Shown: positions 14,500-22,031 of the stretch, piece after piece
How the letters are laid out: each line of letters starts with the position of its first letter
Position numbering within the stretch: the stretch's first letter is position 1
Assembly (NCBI GenBank): GCA_030148865.1
Contig: JASBSR010000017.1
Coordinates: forward strand, 1-39,193
DNA from: Gammaproteobacteria bacterium
Lineage (GTDB): Bacteria; Pseudomonadota; Gammaproteobacteria; SZUA-229
Direction: 5' to 3'
DNA length: 39,193 nt
Made by a program: the position numbers and the translations under genes
Notes under the pieces: generated by a model
The model's input: the letters and a program-made list of their open reading frames with translations, nothing else
Databases searched by the model: none
Told to the model about the DNA's origin: nothing

Positions 14500-15498
14500 A
14501 TGACATCTATACAGCCCGATAACCAGCTTGCCGAGCTTGCGCTGGAAGCAACCATTGGATCAAAAGGTACAGAGAACTCGCAGCGCGAGATTCGTCTTAT
14601 CAATTTTTCGGATTTCGGTACACGTAAACACGAAATTGCTGACCAGCTCTGGCAGGCAGCAACAGAAGTCGGTTTTTTCCAGTTGGACCAGCATGAAATC
14701 GATATGGCAGACATTGAGCATGCGTTTGCTATGGCTCAGTCGTTTTTTGATTTACCCAGCGAACACAAACAGAAATATCCTTTACGACAGGGCATGAATG
14801 CTGGTTGGGAATACATGGAGCAGGTAAGGCCATCTACCGGTACTGCTGATCAGAAGGAATCCTATCAAATTACTCTGCCGCGGATGCAAGGTCTGTGGCC
14901 TGATGATCATGTACTCGAAGATTTTAAATCCACCATGCTCAGATTCGAGAGGCAGTGCTGGGAGACGGGCATGAAAGTGCTGTCGTGTTTTGCCATGAAG
15001 CTGGGTTTTGCCGAGGACTTTTTTACTCGCGCACACGATCCTTCGGTCCCTGAATATCAGAGTACTTTGCGTCTGTTGCATTATTTTGCGACCGGAATAA
15101 TAGATGAATGCGATGGTGAGCTCTGGCGCGCAGGTGCACACACTGATTTTGACTGTTTGACCATGGTGTTTCAAAGGCCTGGGCAGGGCGGCCTGCAACT
15201 ATGTCCGGGTAAGGAGTCAGGCTCCATGGAATGGACCAGCGTCGAGGCCTGGGCCGGGGTCATCACCTGTAATATTGGCGATATGTTGATGCGCTGGAGC
15301 GATGACAAGCTTAAATCCACCTTGCATCGAGTAAAAATGCCTGAAGCCGATGAGTACCGGGGTGCCCGTTACAGCATGGCATTCTTCTGCCAGGCTAATA
15401 CCGATGTGGTTATCCAGGGCCCGGAGAAAAAATATGCTGCGATTACCGCTGCTGATTATCTCAGGCAGCGCATTGCGGCCAACTTTGCAGTCAGATAG
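14500..15498 (+). CDS. 2-oxoglutarate/Fe(II) oxygenase, isopenicillin N synthase family
   Basis: This 332-residue oxygenase has an N-terminal DIOX_N-like region (IRLINFSDFGTRKHEIADQL, TEVGFFQLDQHEI, FFDLPSEHKQKY) and a C-terminal double-stranded beta-helix with the Fe(II) triad: His and Asp in GAHTDFDCLTMVFQ and His in KSTLHRVKMP. The 2-oxoglutarate-binding Arg-x-Ser appears in GARYSMAFF. The family includes thymine-7-hydroxylase, so hydroxylation of a pyrimidine or purine base is a reasonable guess here, but no substrate can be read. The ATG at 14500 follows GGAGAG with a good spacer. It sits with DUF2165 upstream and, after a 357-bp regulatory gap, an NCS2 permease downstream. An oxygen-dependent purine-modifying step beside the Mo-dependent xanthine dehydrogenase would be notable. 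Confidence 0.85.
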   Translation: MTSIQPDNQLAELALEATIGSKGTENSQREIRLINFSDFGTRKHEIADQLWQAATEVGFFQLDQHEIDMADIEHAFAMAQSFFDLPSEHKQKYPLRQGMNAGWEYMEQVRPSTGTADQKESYQITLPRMQGLWPDDHVLEDFKSTMLRFERQCWETGMKVLSCFAMKLGFAEDFFTRAHDPSVPEYQSTLRLLHYFATGIIDECDGELWRAGAHTDFDCLTMVFQRPGQGGLQLCPGKESGSMEWTSVEAWAGVITCNIGDMLMRWSDDKLKSTLHRVKMPEADEYRGARYSMAFFCQANTDVVIQGPEKKYAAITAADYLRQRIAANFAVR

Positions 15499-15512
15499 AC
15501 GTCGTCAGGCAG

Positions 15513-15529
15513 CGCATTATCATGGTGCG
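15513..15529. promoter_or_regulatory. NtrC-like site (weaker)
   Basis: CGCATTATCATGGTGCG has one strong half (TGGTGCG) and one weaker half (CGCAT) at NtrC spacing. It lies about 190 bp upstream of the predicted permease start and 15 bp from a RutR-like box, the same pairing seen in two other gaps. Confidence 0.4.
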
Positions 15530-15544
15530 CTATGCACAATATAA

Positions 15545-15560
15545 TTGACCGACTGGACAG
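15545..15560. promoter_or_regulatory. RutR-like operator (imperfect)
   Basis: TTGACCGACTGGACAG carries TTGACC and, after 4 nt, GGACAG, one mismatch from GGTCAG. It forms a pair with the NtrC-like site just upstream. Confidence 0.4.
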
Positions 15561-15687
15561 AAATTGGCGCATACAGAACTGATTGATAAAACCAGAGCTT
15601 GAACATGTGTTCTGACGGCTTCTGAAAACGCCGCCCAGACGGGCTTTGAAGCGCATTAAACCATGCGTCGGGAGAATAAAACCAACT

Positions 15688-15703
15688 TGGCAAACTAATT
15701 GCA
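15688..15703 (+). promoter_or_regulatory. Sigma-54 promoter of the NCS2 permease
   Basis: TGGCAA-ACTAA-TTGCA differs from the sigma-54 consensus at one position with exact spacing. It predicts a start near 15714 and therefore a leader of about 142 nt before ATG 15856, with the terminator inside it. Confidence 0.65.
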
Positions 15704-15794
15704 AAGTAAAAGATGGAAAGTAGTTGAACTGCTGTACTGGTAAGAGTTGTGTGCCACGGTCCTCTCTCCCGTGATGCGTATTGACTCGATCAAT

Positions 15795-15828
15795 CGGTCG
15801 CACCAGGTTTCTGGTGCGACCGTTTTTT
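15795..15828 (+). terminator. Perfect intrinsic terminator in the permease leader (possible attenuator)
   Basis: CGGTCGCACCAG (15795-15806) and CTGGTGCGACCG (15811-15822) form a perfect 12-bp stem around GTTT, followed by six T residues. It lies 27 nt before the permease ATG and downstream of the predicted start near 15714, so permease expression would require readthrough. Upstream leader hairpins are AGTAGT-TGA-ACTGCT (15718-15732), CACGG with CCGTG (about 15755-15773) and ATTGA-CTCGA-TCAAT (15780-15794), the last abutting the terminator stem. It could simply end the oxygenase transcript if an unseen promoter lies in the last 27 nt, which is too short for one. Confidence 0.85.
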
Positions 15829-15855
15829 ATAGAGAGCGACCATGGCCGAATCACA

Positions 15856-17262
15856 ATGAACCAGCAATTACCGGTGGAGACAGACGAAGTAAAGCTAGAT
15901 TTCAAAGCACATCCACTGCTGTTTGGTCTGGATGACAGACCGCCTCTGGTCAAAGCTCTATTAGCTGCGTTTCAGCATTTTCTCGCCATCTTTGTCAGCA
16001 TCATTACAGCACCACTTATTATCAGTGTTGGGATGGGGCTCAGCCCAAAAGAGACGAGCTATATCATTAGTTCATCACTGTTTATTTCAGGTGTTGCCAC
16101 TTTAATCCAGGTGGTTCGCATAGGACCTTTTGGCTCAAGACTGCTATGTATCCAGGGCACCAGCTTCTCATTTATCGGTCCTCTGATATTTGCTTCTCAT
16201 AGTTTGCAGGGAATGATGAGCAGTGATGGAATACTGGGTACGATATTTGGCTCTGCCGCAGTTGGTGGGCTTTGTATCATGGTGCTCAGCCTGTATCTTG
16301 AAAAGTTGAAAAAAATAATTACGCCCACTGTCACTGGTGTTGCTGTCATTCTCCTCGGTATTTCACTGGTTCTGAAAACGCTTGAGAATCTGATTTCCGA
16401 ATATCATCATGTTGTTGCAGCGAATCAGTCGACCGTACCTCTGTTTATTATGTCTCTGGGCGTGATAATGATAATTATTATTCTGGCACGCAGAGCCAAT
16501 CCATGGCTTCGCCTGTCTTCGATTAGTATTGGGCTGGTTATGGGTTATGTGTATGCTCTGTTTACAGGCCAGCTGGATTTCTCAGTTATGGATCAATTAC
16601 CAACACTGTTTGTTCCTGAACTGATGCGCTACCCGATTGGCTTCGATCTTGGAATATTTCTCTCCCTGCTGCCTATCTATCTGGTTACTGCTGCCGAGTC
16701 AGTTGGTGATTTAACAGCAACGTCGGCATTATCAAATCTTCCCATCAGCGGGAATGCGTACTGGCAGCGTATTCGTCGCGGAGTAATGACGGATGGATTT
16801 AATTCATTTCTGGCTTCAGTTTTTGGCACCTATCCAAATACCACTTTCAGTCAGAACAATGGTGTTATCCAGCTAACGGGTGTGGCAAGTCGCTATGTCG
16901 GTATATATGTGGCGATTTTTCTGATCTTGTTTGGCTTGCTGCCAGTTGCTGGTGGCGTCTTTCAGATCATGCCACGTCCCTTACTGTATGGCGCTACGGG
17001 ACTAATGTTTGCCATGATAAGTCTATCGGGTTTCAGAATTATCAGGGTCAACCGAGATGCCAGGCGCAGCTGGACGATTGCGATCATGGCTACGATCATC
17101 GCGCTTGGAACCAGTTTTATATCAGGCCAGATTGGCGGTCTGAATCCCCAGGTACGGTTGCTGCTCGGATTTCCAGTTGCTGTTGGTACTTTTGTAGCTA
17201 TCGTGCTCGAGCTTGTGTATCCTGCTACAGATATGCAACTGGCACAAAATGAAGCGGGTTAA
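15856..17262 (+). CDS. NCS2/NAT purine (xanthine/urate-type) permease
   Basis: This is a 468-residue membrane permease from ATG 15856; the open frame reaches to 15781 but that part lies across the terminator. The NAT signature is intact: QNNGVIQLTGVASR fits Q-N-x-G-x4-T-x3-R, and the TM8 acidic motif is present as TAAESVGDLTATS. Hydrophobic segments cover the length (FLAIFVSIITAPLIISVGMG, GVAVILLGISLVLKT, FLILFGLLPVAGGVF). NAT members with this signature carry xanthine, urate or uracil by proton symport. The purine setting favours xanthine or urate, but specificity is not proven. The exported cupin gene begins before its stop codon, so the two are translationally linked. Confidence 0.88.
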   Translation: MNQQLPVETDEVKLDFKAHPLLFGLDDRPPLVKALLAAFQHFLAIFVSIITAPLIISVGMGLSPKETSYIISSSLFISGVATLIQVVRIGPFGSRLLCIQGTSFSFIGPLIFASHSLQGMMSSDGILGTIFGSAAVGGLCIMVLSLYLEKLKKIITPTVTGVAVILLGISLVLKTLENLISEYHHVVAANQSTVPLFIMSLGVIMIIIILARRANPWLRLSSISIGLVMGYVYALFTGQLDFSVMDQLPTLFVPELMRYPIGFDLGIFLSLLPIYLVTAAESVGDLTATSALSNLPISGNAYWQRIRRGVMTDGFNSFLASVFGTYPNTTFSQNNGVIQLTGVASRYVGIYVAIFLILFGLLPVAGGVFQIMPRPLLYGATGLMFAMISLSGFRIIRVNRDARRSWTIAIMATIIALGTSFISGQIGGLNPQVRLLLGFPVAVGTFVAIVLELVYPATDMQLAQNEAG

Positions 17263-17845
17263 CATACATATAATCATCAAACGTATGACAATTTTTGCTA
17301 CGATACTTATATTTTCGCGGTACAGTCTGGGGGCGGATTTGAGTAAAGAGCAAATCATACAGGCGCTGGGCCTGGAGAAACACATAGAGGGGGGCTACTT
17401 CAAACGCTCGTTTCAGGCAGATCATCGCCAGAAAATAGATCAGGGCTATGGCCTACGTTATACCATGACATCGATCTACTATATGCTGACTGCTGATTCA
17501 GCGATCGATCACTGGCATTTGAATAAGTCCGATATCGTCCAGTATTACCATCTTGGAGGGCCAGTCACTTACTATTTGATTGACGGTACCGGTACGTTAT
17601 CGACAAAAGTGCTCGGACCTGATCTGTTGAACGGTGAGCAGTTACAGGTACTGGTAAAAGGTGGTACGTGGAAGGCAGCAGTACTGTCGCCGGGCTACGA
17701 ATATGGTTTATTGAGCGAGGCCGTATCGCCTGGTTTCGAATATATTGATATGAAAGTTGGCCAGCAGGGTGAGTTACTAAAGCTGTTTCCGCAACATGCA
17801 GACATTGTCAAGCGTTACAGCTATGCATGCCCTGTGTCTAACTAG
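17249..17845 (+). CDS. Exported DUF985 cupin protein
   Basis: This is a protein of about 198 residues. The core (EKHIEGGYFKRSFQAD, TSIYYMLTADSAIDHWHLNK, VQYYHLGGPVTYYLI, LLNGEQLQVLVKGGTWKAA, EYGLLSEAVSPGFEYID) is the DUF985/Cupin_5 family, whose function is not established. I choose ATG 17249 (MKRVNIHIIIKRMTIFATIL) because it supplies a charged n-region before a hydrophobic stretch ending near SLGA, giving a plausible Sec signal; ATG 17282 is an alternative. The start overlaps the permease gene by 14 nt. DUF985 proteins are usually cytoplasmic, so a signal sequence is noteworthy. It could bind or modify a purine or ureide in the periplasm. Its stop is one base from the convergent 8-oxoguanine deaminase stop. 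Confidence 0.78.
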   Translation: MKRVNIHIIIKRMTIFATILIFSRYSLGADLSKEQIIQALGLEKHIEGGYFKRSFQADHRQKIDQGYGLRYTMTSIYYMLTADSAIDHWHLNKSDIVQYYHLGGPVTYYLIDGTGTLSTKVLGPDLLNGEQLQVLVKGGTWKAAVLSPGYEYGLLSEAVSPGFEYIDMKVGQQGELLKLFPQHADIVKRYSYACPVSN

Positions 17846-17846
17846 C

Positions 17847-19202
17847 TTATAATGACTGCAATGCGCGTGCTTTGGCGTGGTGCTTTTGCATTAAGGTATC
17901 GAGATCAATATCAACAAGTGTGCTGTCCTGTACTCGCCAGCGTCCCGCCACCATGACATAGTCTGCGCGATGCGCACCGCAGAGCAGGAGTGCAGCCAAC
18001 GGGTCACCGTGTCCTGAAAACCGTAGTTCGTCCAGTTTAAACAATGCCAGATCGGCCTGTTTTCCCACGCTGATTTCACCTATATCGCTGCGCCCCATGA
18101 TAGTTGCACCGCCACGTGTTGCCCAGGATAAAACTTTTTCGTGGCTGATACTGGCTGCAGAATATTTTAAACGCTGAATTAACAAAGCCTGCCGTAGTTC
18201 CTGAATCATATTCGAACTGTCGTTGGACGCTGAGCCATCAACACCCAGACCGATGACAGCGCCGGACTGTTCCAGTTCCAGGGTCGGGCACATGCCACTG
18301 GCCAGTAACATATTTGAGCCGGGGCAATGACTGATGCCAACGCCTGCTTTGCCGAGTCGAGTGATTTCTGTCTCAGTGAAATGAATGCCATGTGCAAGCC
18401 AGACATCAGATGCCAGCCAGTCAACTTCTTCAAGATAATCCACAGGCCGCATACCAAGGTGTTCTACACAGAAGCGATTTTCATCTTCGGTTTCAGCCAG
18501 GTGGGTATGTAGTTTCACATTATATTGTCTGGCCAGGCTGGCACTTGAACGCATTAGTTCTGGTGTTACTGAAAATGGCGAGCAGGGCGCAAGGGCCAAT
18601 TGCACCATAGCGCCTTCGCCCGCTTCGTGATAGCGCCTGATCAGTCGTTCCGAATCAACAAGGATATCATCTTCATTTTGAACCACATGATCTGGTGGCA
18701 GGCCGCCATCTTTTACACTAAGGCTCATGGACCCACGAGTAAACAGTGTCCGCATAGCTAATGGTTGTGCGGCTTCGATCTGAATGTCGATGCAGTCTGG
18801 CATTGTTTCGGGAAACAGATAATGATGGTCAGCAGCAGTCGTGCAGCCGGAGAGTAGCAGTTCGGCCAGGCCTAGCTGAGTGCCAAGAAACAGACCTTCA
18901 GCATCCAGATTCGCCCAGATCGTGTAAAGGCTTTTTAACCAGGGAAACAGCTCTTTATTCAGGGCGGCAGGGCATGCTCGCGTCAGGGTCTGGTAGAGAT
19001 GATGGTGACAGTTAATCAGGCCGGGTATAACGACGTGCTGTGATGCATCAAATACACTATCGTAGTGATGTTTGGGTGTGTGTCCCGCAGGAACCAGTTC
19101 AGCAATGATGCCATTGTTGATGATAATGCCAGCGCCAGCTGATTCTGCATTACCAGTCCAGATGGTCAATGGGTTTTTTATCCAGAGCGAGTTGTTGTTC
19201 AT
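17847..19202 (-). CDS. 8-Oxoguanine deaminase
   Basis: This 451-residue amidohydrolase closely follows the characterised 8-oxoguanine deaminases (Pseudomonas Pa0142 type), which convert 8-oxoguanine to urate. Diagnostic parts: GLINCHHHLYQTLTRACPAA (metal His66 and His68), GCTTAADHHYLFP, ALAPCSPFSV, LHTHLAETEDENRFC, AHGIHFTETE, ISHCPGSNMLLASG and GVDGSASNDSSNM. The urate product feeds directly into PuuD-UraH-UraD encoded in this window. ATG 19202 is the natural start. The gene lies 54 bp downstream of the TetR regulator on the same strand and could be co-transcribed with it. No sigma-54 match is seen in that gap. Confidence 0.87.
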   Translation of the reverse strand: MNNNSLWIKNPLTIWTGNAESAGAGIIINNGIIAELVPAGHTPKHHYDSVFDASQHVVIPGLINCHHHLYQTLTRACPAALNKELFPWLKSLYTIWANLDAEGLFLGTQLGLAELLLSGCTTAADHHYLFPETMPDCIDIQIEAAQPLAMRTLFTRGSMSLSVKDGGLPPDHVVQNEDDILVDSERLIRRYHEAGEGAMVQLALAPCSPFSVTPELMRSSASLARQYNVKLHTHLAETEDENRFCVEHLGMRPVDYLEEVDWLASDVWLAHGIHFTETEITRLGKAGVGISHCPGSNMLLASGMCPTLELEQSGAVIGLGVDGSASNDSSNMIQELRQALLIQRLKYSAASISHEKVLSWATRGGATIMGRSDIGEISVGKQADLALFKLDELRFSGHGDPLAALLLCGAHRADYVMVAGRWRVQDSTLVDIDLDTLMQKHHAKARALQSL

Positions 19203-19256
19203 CAGATATCTGTGTGTGGGGTAGCAATAGCGTGTTGTGCTAACGCAGGGTCCAGC

Positions 19257-19925
19257 TTAATCGTTGCGAGTATTGGGAATGATTTTTCCGGTAGGTTTGA
19301 GGCCAACTCCGCGGAGTATGACTGAAGCGAGAAATTCACTGATAGTATTAATATCTTCTTCTTCATACTCGGCTCTATTCATTATGGCGAGTACCTGGGA
19401 TTCGAAGTCAGCATAGTGCTGCGTTGATGACCAGATCATAAAAATAAGGTGGACCGGATCAACTTTAGCCATTTTGCCCTGATCAATCCAGGCCTGAATC
19501 ACTTTGGCTTTTTCGCGGACCCAGCGGCGCATGTCGATACGTACATGGTCTTTCAAATGCGGCGCACCATGAATGATTTCCAGTGCGAACAGTTTGGATG
19601 CCTGGGGGAATTTGTAAGCGAGCTCTACCTTTTTATATATGAAACGTTCCAGTACTTCAGCCGGGTCATCATCAGGGGTGATATCTTTAAGTACCGAGTT
19701 CCAGCTACCAATGATTCTTGTTAGTACCTCGTCATACAGCTTTTCCTTGCTTTTAAAATAATAGTGGATATTCGCTTTCGGTAAGCCAGCTTCGTTGGCA
19801 ATCATTTGCATGCTGGCACCGTGGAACCCGTTTTCGACGAACTTCTTTTCAGCGACCTCAAGGATTTTTTCGGTATTTTCTACGCGAATTTTGCCTAATT
19901 TATATGAATTTTTCTTGCCGGTCAT
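19257..19925 (-). CDS. RutR-like TetR-family regulator
   Basis: This 222-residue TetR protein has an N-terminal helix-turn-helix (ILEVAEKKFVENGFHGASMQ, MIANEAGLPKANIHYYFKSK, residues about 19-60) and a C-terminal domain similar to E. coli RutR: FPQASKLFALEIIHGAPHL, DPVHLIFMIWSSTQHYADFE. RutR binds uracil or thymine and controls pyrimidine and purine catabolism genes. RutR-like boxes (TGACC-N4-GGTCA) occur in four promoter regions of this window, most clearly at 9202-9217, which supports a local regulator role. The ligand could be a purine breakdown product. The start ATG at 19925 is supported by the family N-terminus (a short basic arm). No clear auto-operator or sigma-54 site was found in the 19926-19990 gap. 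Confidence 0.85.
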   Translation of the reverse strand: MTGKKNSYKLGKIRVENTEKILEVAEKKFVENGFHGASMQMIANEAGLPKANIHYYFKSKEKLYDEVLTRIIGSWNSVLKDITPDDDPAEVLERFIYKKVELAYKFPQASKLFALEIIHGAPHLKDHVRIDMRRWVREKAKVIQAWIDQGKMAKVDPVHLIFMIWSSTQHYADFESQVLAIMNRAEYEEEDINTISEFLASVILRGVGLKPTGKIIPNTRND

Positions 19926-19990
19926 GAGCGTATGCTTTTCCGTCCTGGTCTATATATTCAGTCTAACAGCCATACTATATTAACATAGCA

Positions 19991-21058
19991 TTAATGGCCG
20001 GGTAAGGTGCCCTCTATGCCCTGTATATACCAGTTCATAGTCAGCAGATCGCTATCGCTTATGGTGTTGTCCTTCTTGACTACCAGCTCTCCGGCCTGGT
20101 TATAGACGGGGCCATCGAATACTCGTTTTTCACCTTTGATAATCTGCTCTTTTCGAGTATTGACCAGATCCTGGACCTCTTTTGGCACGGCTTTGTTAAA
20201 TGCTGATAACTGTGTAACACCTTCTTTGAGCCCGTACCAGAGATTTTCAGGTTTCCAGGTATTGTTTAATACTGATTTGACCTCGTTCAGATAAAGCTGG
20301 CCCCAGTTGTGAACCACAGCAGTGAGCTGGGCGTGTTTGCCATATTTAGACATGTCTGAGTGGTAGCCAAATGCGTATACGCCTTTTGCTTCAGCAGTCT
20401 GTACTGTGGTGGGCGAATCCGCGTGTGTGGAAAGTATGTCCGCGCCTTGCAGGATCAGGGTCTCCGCTGCGACGCGTTCTTTGGCGGGATCGTACCAGCT
20501 GCTGATCCAGACAACTTTTACTACAGCATCGGGGTTGGTTTCTTTTAGTCCTTTGGTGAAGGCATTGATGCCACGTATCACTTCAGGAATTGGAAAGGTT
20601 GCGATATATCCAACCACATTAGTCCTGGTCATCTTGCCTGCGATCAGGCCGGTCAGATAGCGGCCCTGGTAAGGTCTGGCATTGTAGACGCCCATATTGC
20701 TCGCGGTTTTATATCCCGTGGCATGTTCGAACTTGATGTTCTTGAAGCGTTGAGCCACTTTAAATGTTGGATTCATAAATCCAAACGAAGTGGTGAAAAT
20801 AAGTGAGTAGCCTGATGAAGCCAGCTTGTGGATAACGCGTTCAGCATCACTGCCTTCATTGACATTTTCGATAAAAGTTGTCTGTATTTTGTCACCCAGT
20901 TCTTTTTCGACATACAGGCGTGCTTTTTCGTGGGCGTAGGTCCAGCCTGCATCCTGAGCAGGGCTCAAATACACAAAGCCAACTTTCAATGGTTCCGCGA
21001 ATGCGCCAGCGCTAGACAACAGGATAAAACAGAGTAGTGATGAGAATGAAATTTTCAA
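19991..21058 (-). CDS. BMP-family purine/nucleoside-binding protein of ABC importer
   Basis: This 355-residue periplasmic binding protein of the Bmp/PnrA family begins with a Sec signal (MKISFSSLLCFILLSSAGAFA, cleavage before EPLKVGFVY). Family landmarks include LKVGFVYLSPAQDAGWTYAHE, LIFTTSFGFM, YIATFPIPEVIRGINAFTKG and HADSPTTVQTAEAKG. PnrA and NupN-type members bind purine nucleosides; related proteins in purine clusters bind bases. No lipobox Cys is seen, so it is soluble in the periplasm. It is the last gene of the ABC operon, 19 bp after a permease gene. A paralogue with the same first residues after the signal (AEPLKVGFVYVGP) is found at 36941-37934. Confidence 0.87.
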   Translation of the reverse strand: MKISFSSLLCFILLSSAGAFAEPLKVGFVYLSPAQDAGWTYAHEKARLYVEKELGDKIQTTFIENVNEGSDAERVIHKLASSGYSLIFTTSFGFMNPTFKVAQRFKNIKFEHATGYKTASNMGVYNARPYQGRYLTGLIAGKMTRTNVVGYIATFPIPEVIRGINAFTKGLKETNPDAVVKVVWISSWYDPAKERVAAETLILQGADILSTHADSPTTVQTAEAKGVYAFGYHSDMSKYGKHAQLTAVVHNWGQLYLNEVKSVLNNTWKPENLWYGLKEGVTQLSAFNKAVPKEVQDLVNTRKEQIIKGEKRVFDGPVYNQAGELVVKKDNTISDSDLLTMNWYIQGIEGTLPGH

Positions 21059-21077
21059 AGATTTGCCCTATATGATT

Positions 21078-22004
21078 TCATGATTGTGGTCGATAACTTT
21101 CGCCAAGTGATTTCGGCGCCAGCCACCTGGTCATAGTCTGTTTGCGTGACATAATAATCAGCACCGCAATGGTTGCCACGTATGGCAGCATAGACAGGAT
21201 ATTAGGTGACAGATCATATCCACTGCCTTGCATAATTAAATGAAGGATACTGGCAAAGCCGAATAAGTATGCGCCAAGGATAATGCGTTCTGCTTTCCAG
21301 CTGGCAAACACCACCAGTGCCAGAGCGATCCAGCCTTTACCTGATGTCATCCCTTCAGACCATAAGGGCGTATACGCAATGGATAGATACGCGCCGGCGA
21401 GACCGGCCATGCCGCCGCCAAACAGGACTGCCAGATATCTGGTTTTTAAAACTGGCAGTCCAACTGCGTGAGCCGCTTCCGGGTTCTCGCCAACCGCGCG
21501 AATCACCAGGCCATAGCGGCTGCGTGAGAACAGCCATATAATCAGCAAAAAAATTACTACTGAAAGATATACCAGCAGGTCCTGAGCAAAAACTGCTTTT
21601 CCAATGACCGGAATGTCCATCAGGTACGGTATGTTAACTGGCTGTAGACCGACGAGTGTTTTGCCTATGTAGCCTGTACCCATGAAGGCGCTGAGTCCGG
21701 TGCCGAATATAGTCAGAGCCAGGCCGGTGGCTACCTGATTGGTCAGCAGAGTGAGTGTCAGAAATCCAAACAGTGCAGCAGATAGTGCACCTGCACAGAT
21801 GGCTGCAAGTATGCCCAGGCCTAGACTACCAGTTGACACTGCTACCATGAAGCCAATCACAGCACCGATCAACATCATGCCTTCCTGACCGAGATTAAGT
21901 ACGCCCGACTTCTCACACACCATCTCACCAAGTGCAACGAGTAATAATGGTGTGCCATTTCTGACGCTGGCATATAAAATATTTTGAACCAGATCTATAT
22001 CCAT
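21078..22004 (-). CDS. ABC importer permease (NupQ-like)
   Basis: This is a 308-residue permease of the BPD_transp_2 (RbsC/YufQ/NupQ-like) type. The early motif LGEMVCEKSGVLNLGQEGMMLIGA is typical of the second permease of BMP-linked importers, with about eight further hydrophobic helices and the coupling region AVGENPEAAHAVGLPVLKTRYLAVLFGGGMAGLAGAYL in the second half. ATG 22004 follows GAGAG at suitable distance; a TTG immediately upstream is also open. It is third in the operon ATPase-permease-permease-binding protein. Confidence 0.87.
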   Translation of the reverse strand: MDIDLVQNILYASVRNGTPLLLVALGEMVCEKSGVLNLGQEGMMLIGAVIGFMVAVSTGSLGLGILAAICAGALSAALFGFLTLTLLTNQVATGLALTIFGTGLSAFMGTGYIGKTLVGLQPVNIPYLMDIPVIGKAVFAQDLLVYLSVVIFLLIIWLFSRSRYGLVIRAVGENPEAAHAVGLPVLKTRYLAVLFGGGMAGLAGAYLSIAYTPLWSEGMTSGKGWIALALVVFASWKAERIILGAYLFGFASILHLIMQGSGYDLSPNILSMLPYVATIAVLIIMSRKQTMTRWLAPKSLGESYRPQS

Positions 22005-22031
22005 CAAAATCTCTCACTAATAATCATGCGG

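Larger units (their letters stand above)
15499..15855 (+). other. Regulatory gap before the NCS2 permease
   Basis: This 357-bp stretch has no gene. In order it contains an NtrC-like site, a RutR-like box, a sigma-54 promoter match, a leader with three short hairpins, and a perfect intrinsic terminator ending 27 nt before the permease ATG. A five-codon frame, ATG at 15842 (MAESQ, stop at 15857-15859), overlaps the permease start codon and is preceded by AGAGAG, so it could couple or tune initiation. Confidence 0.55.

Noticed and set aside
15787..15800. CGATCAATCGGTCG as a further RutR-like box
   Set aside because: It overlaps the perfect terminator stem, whose pairing explains the GGTCG sequence; the left half is GATC, not GACC.
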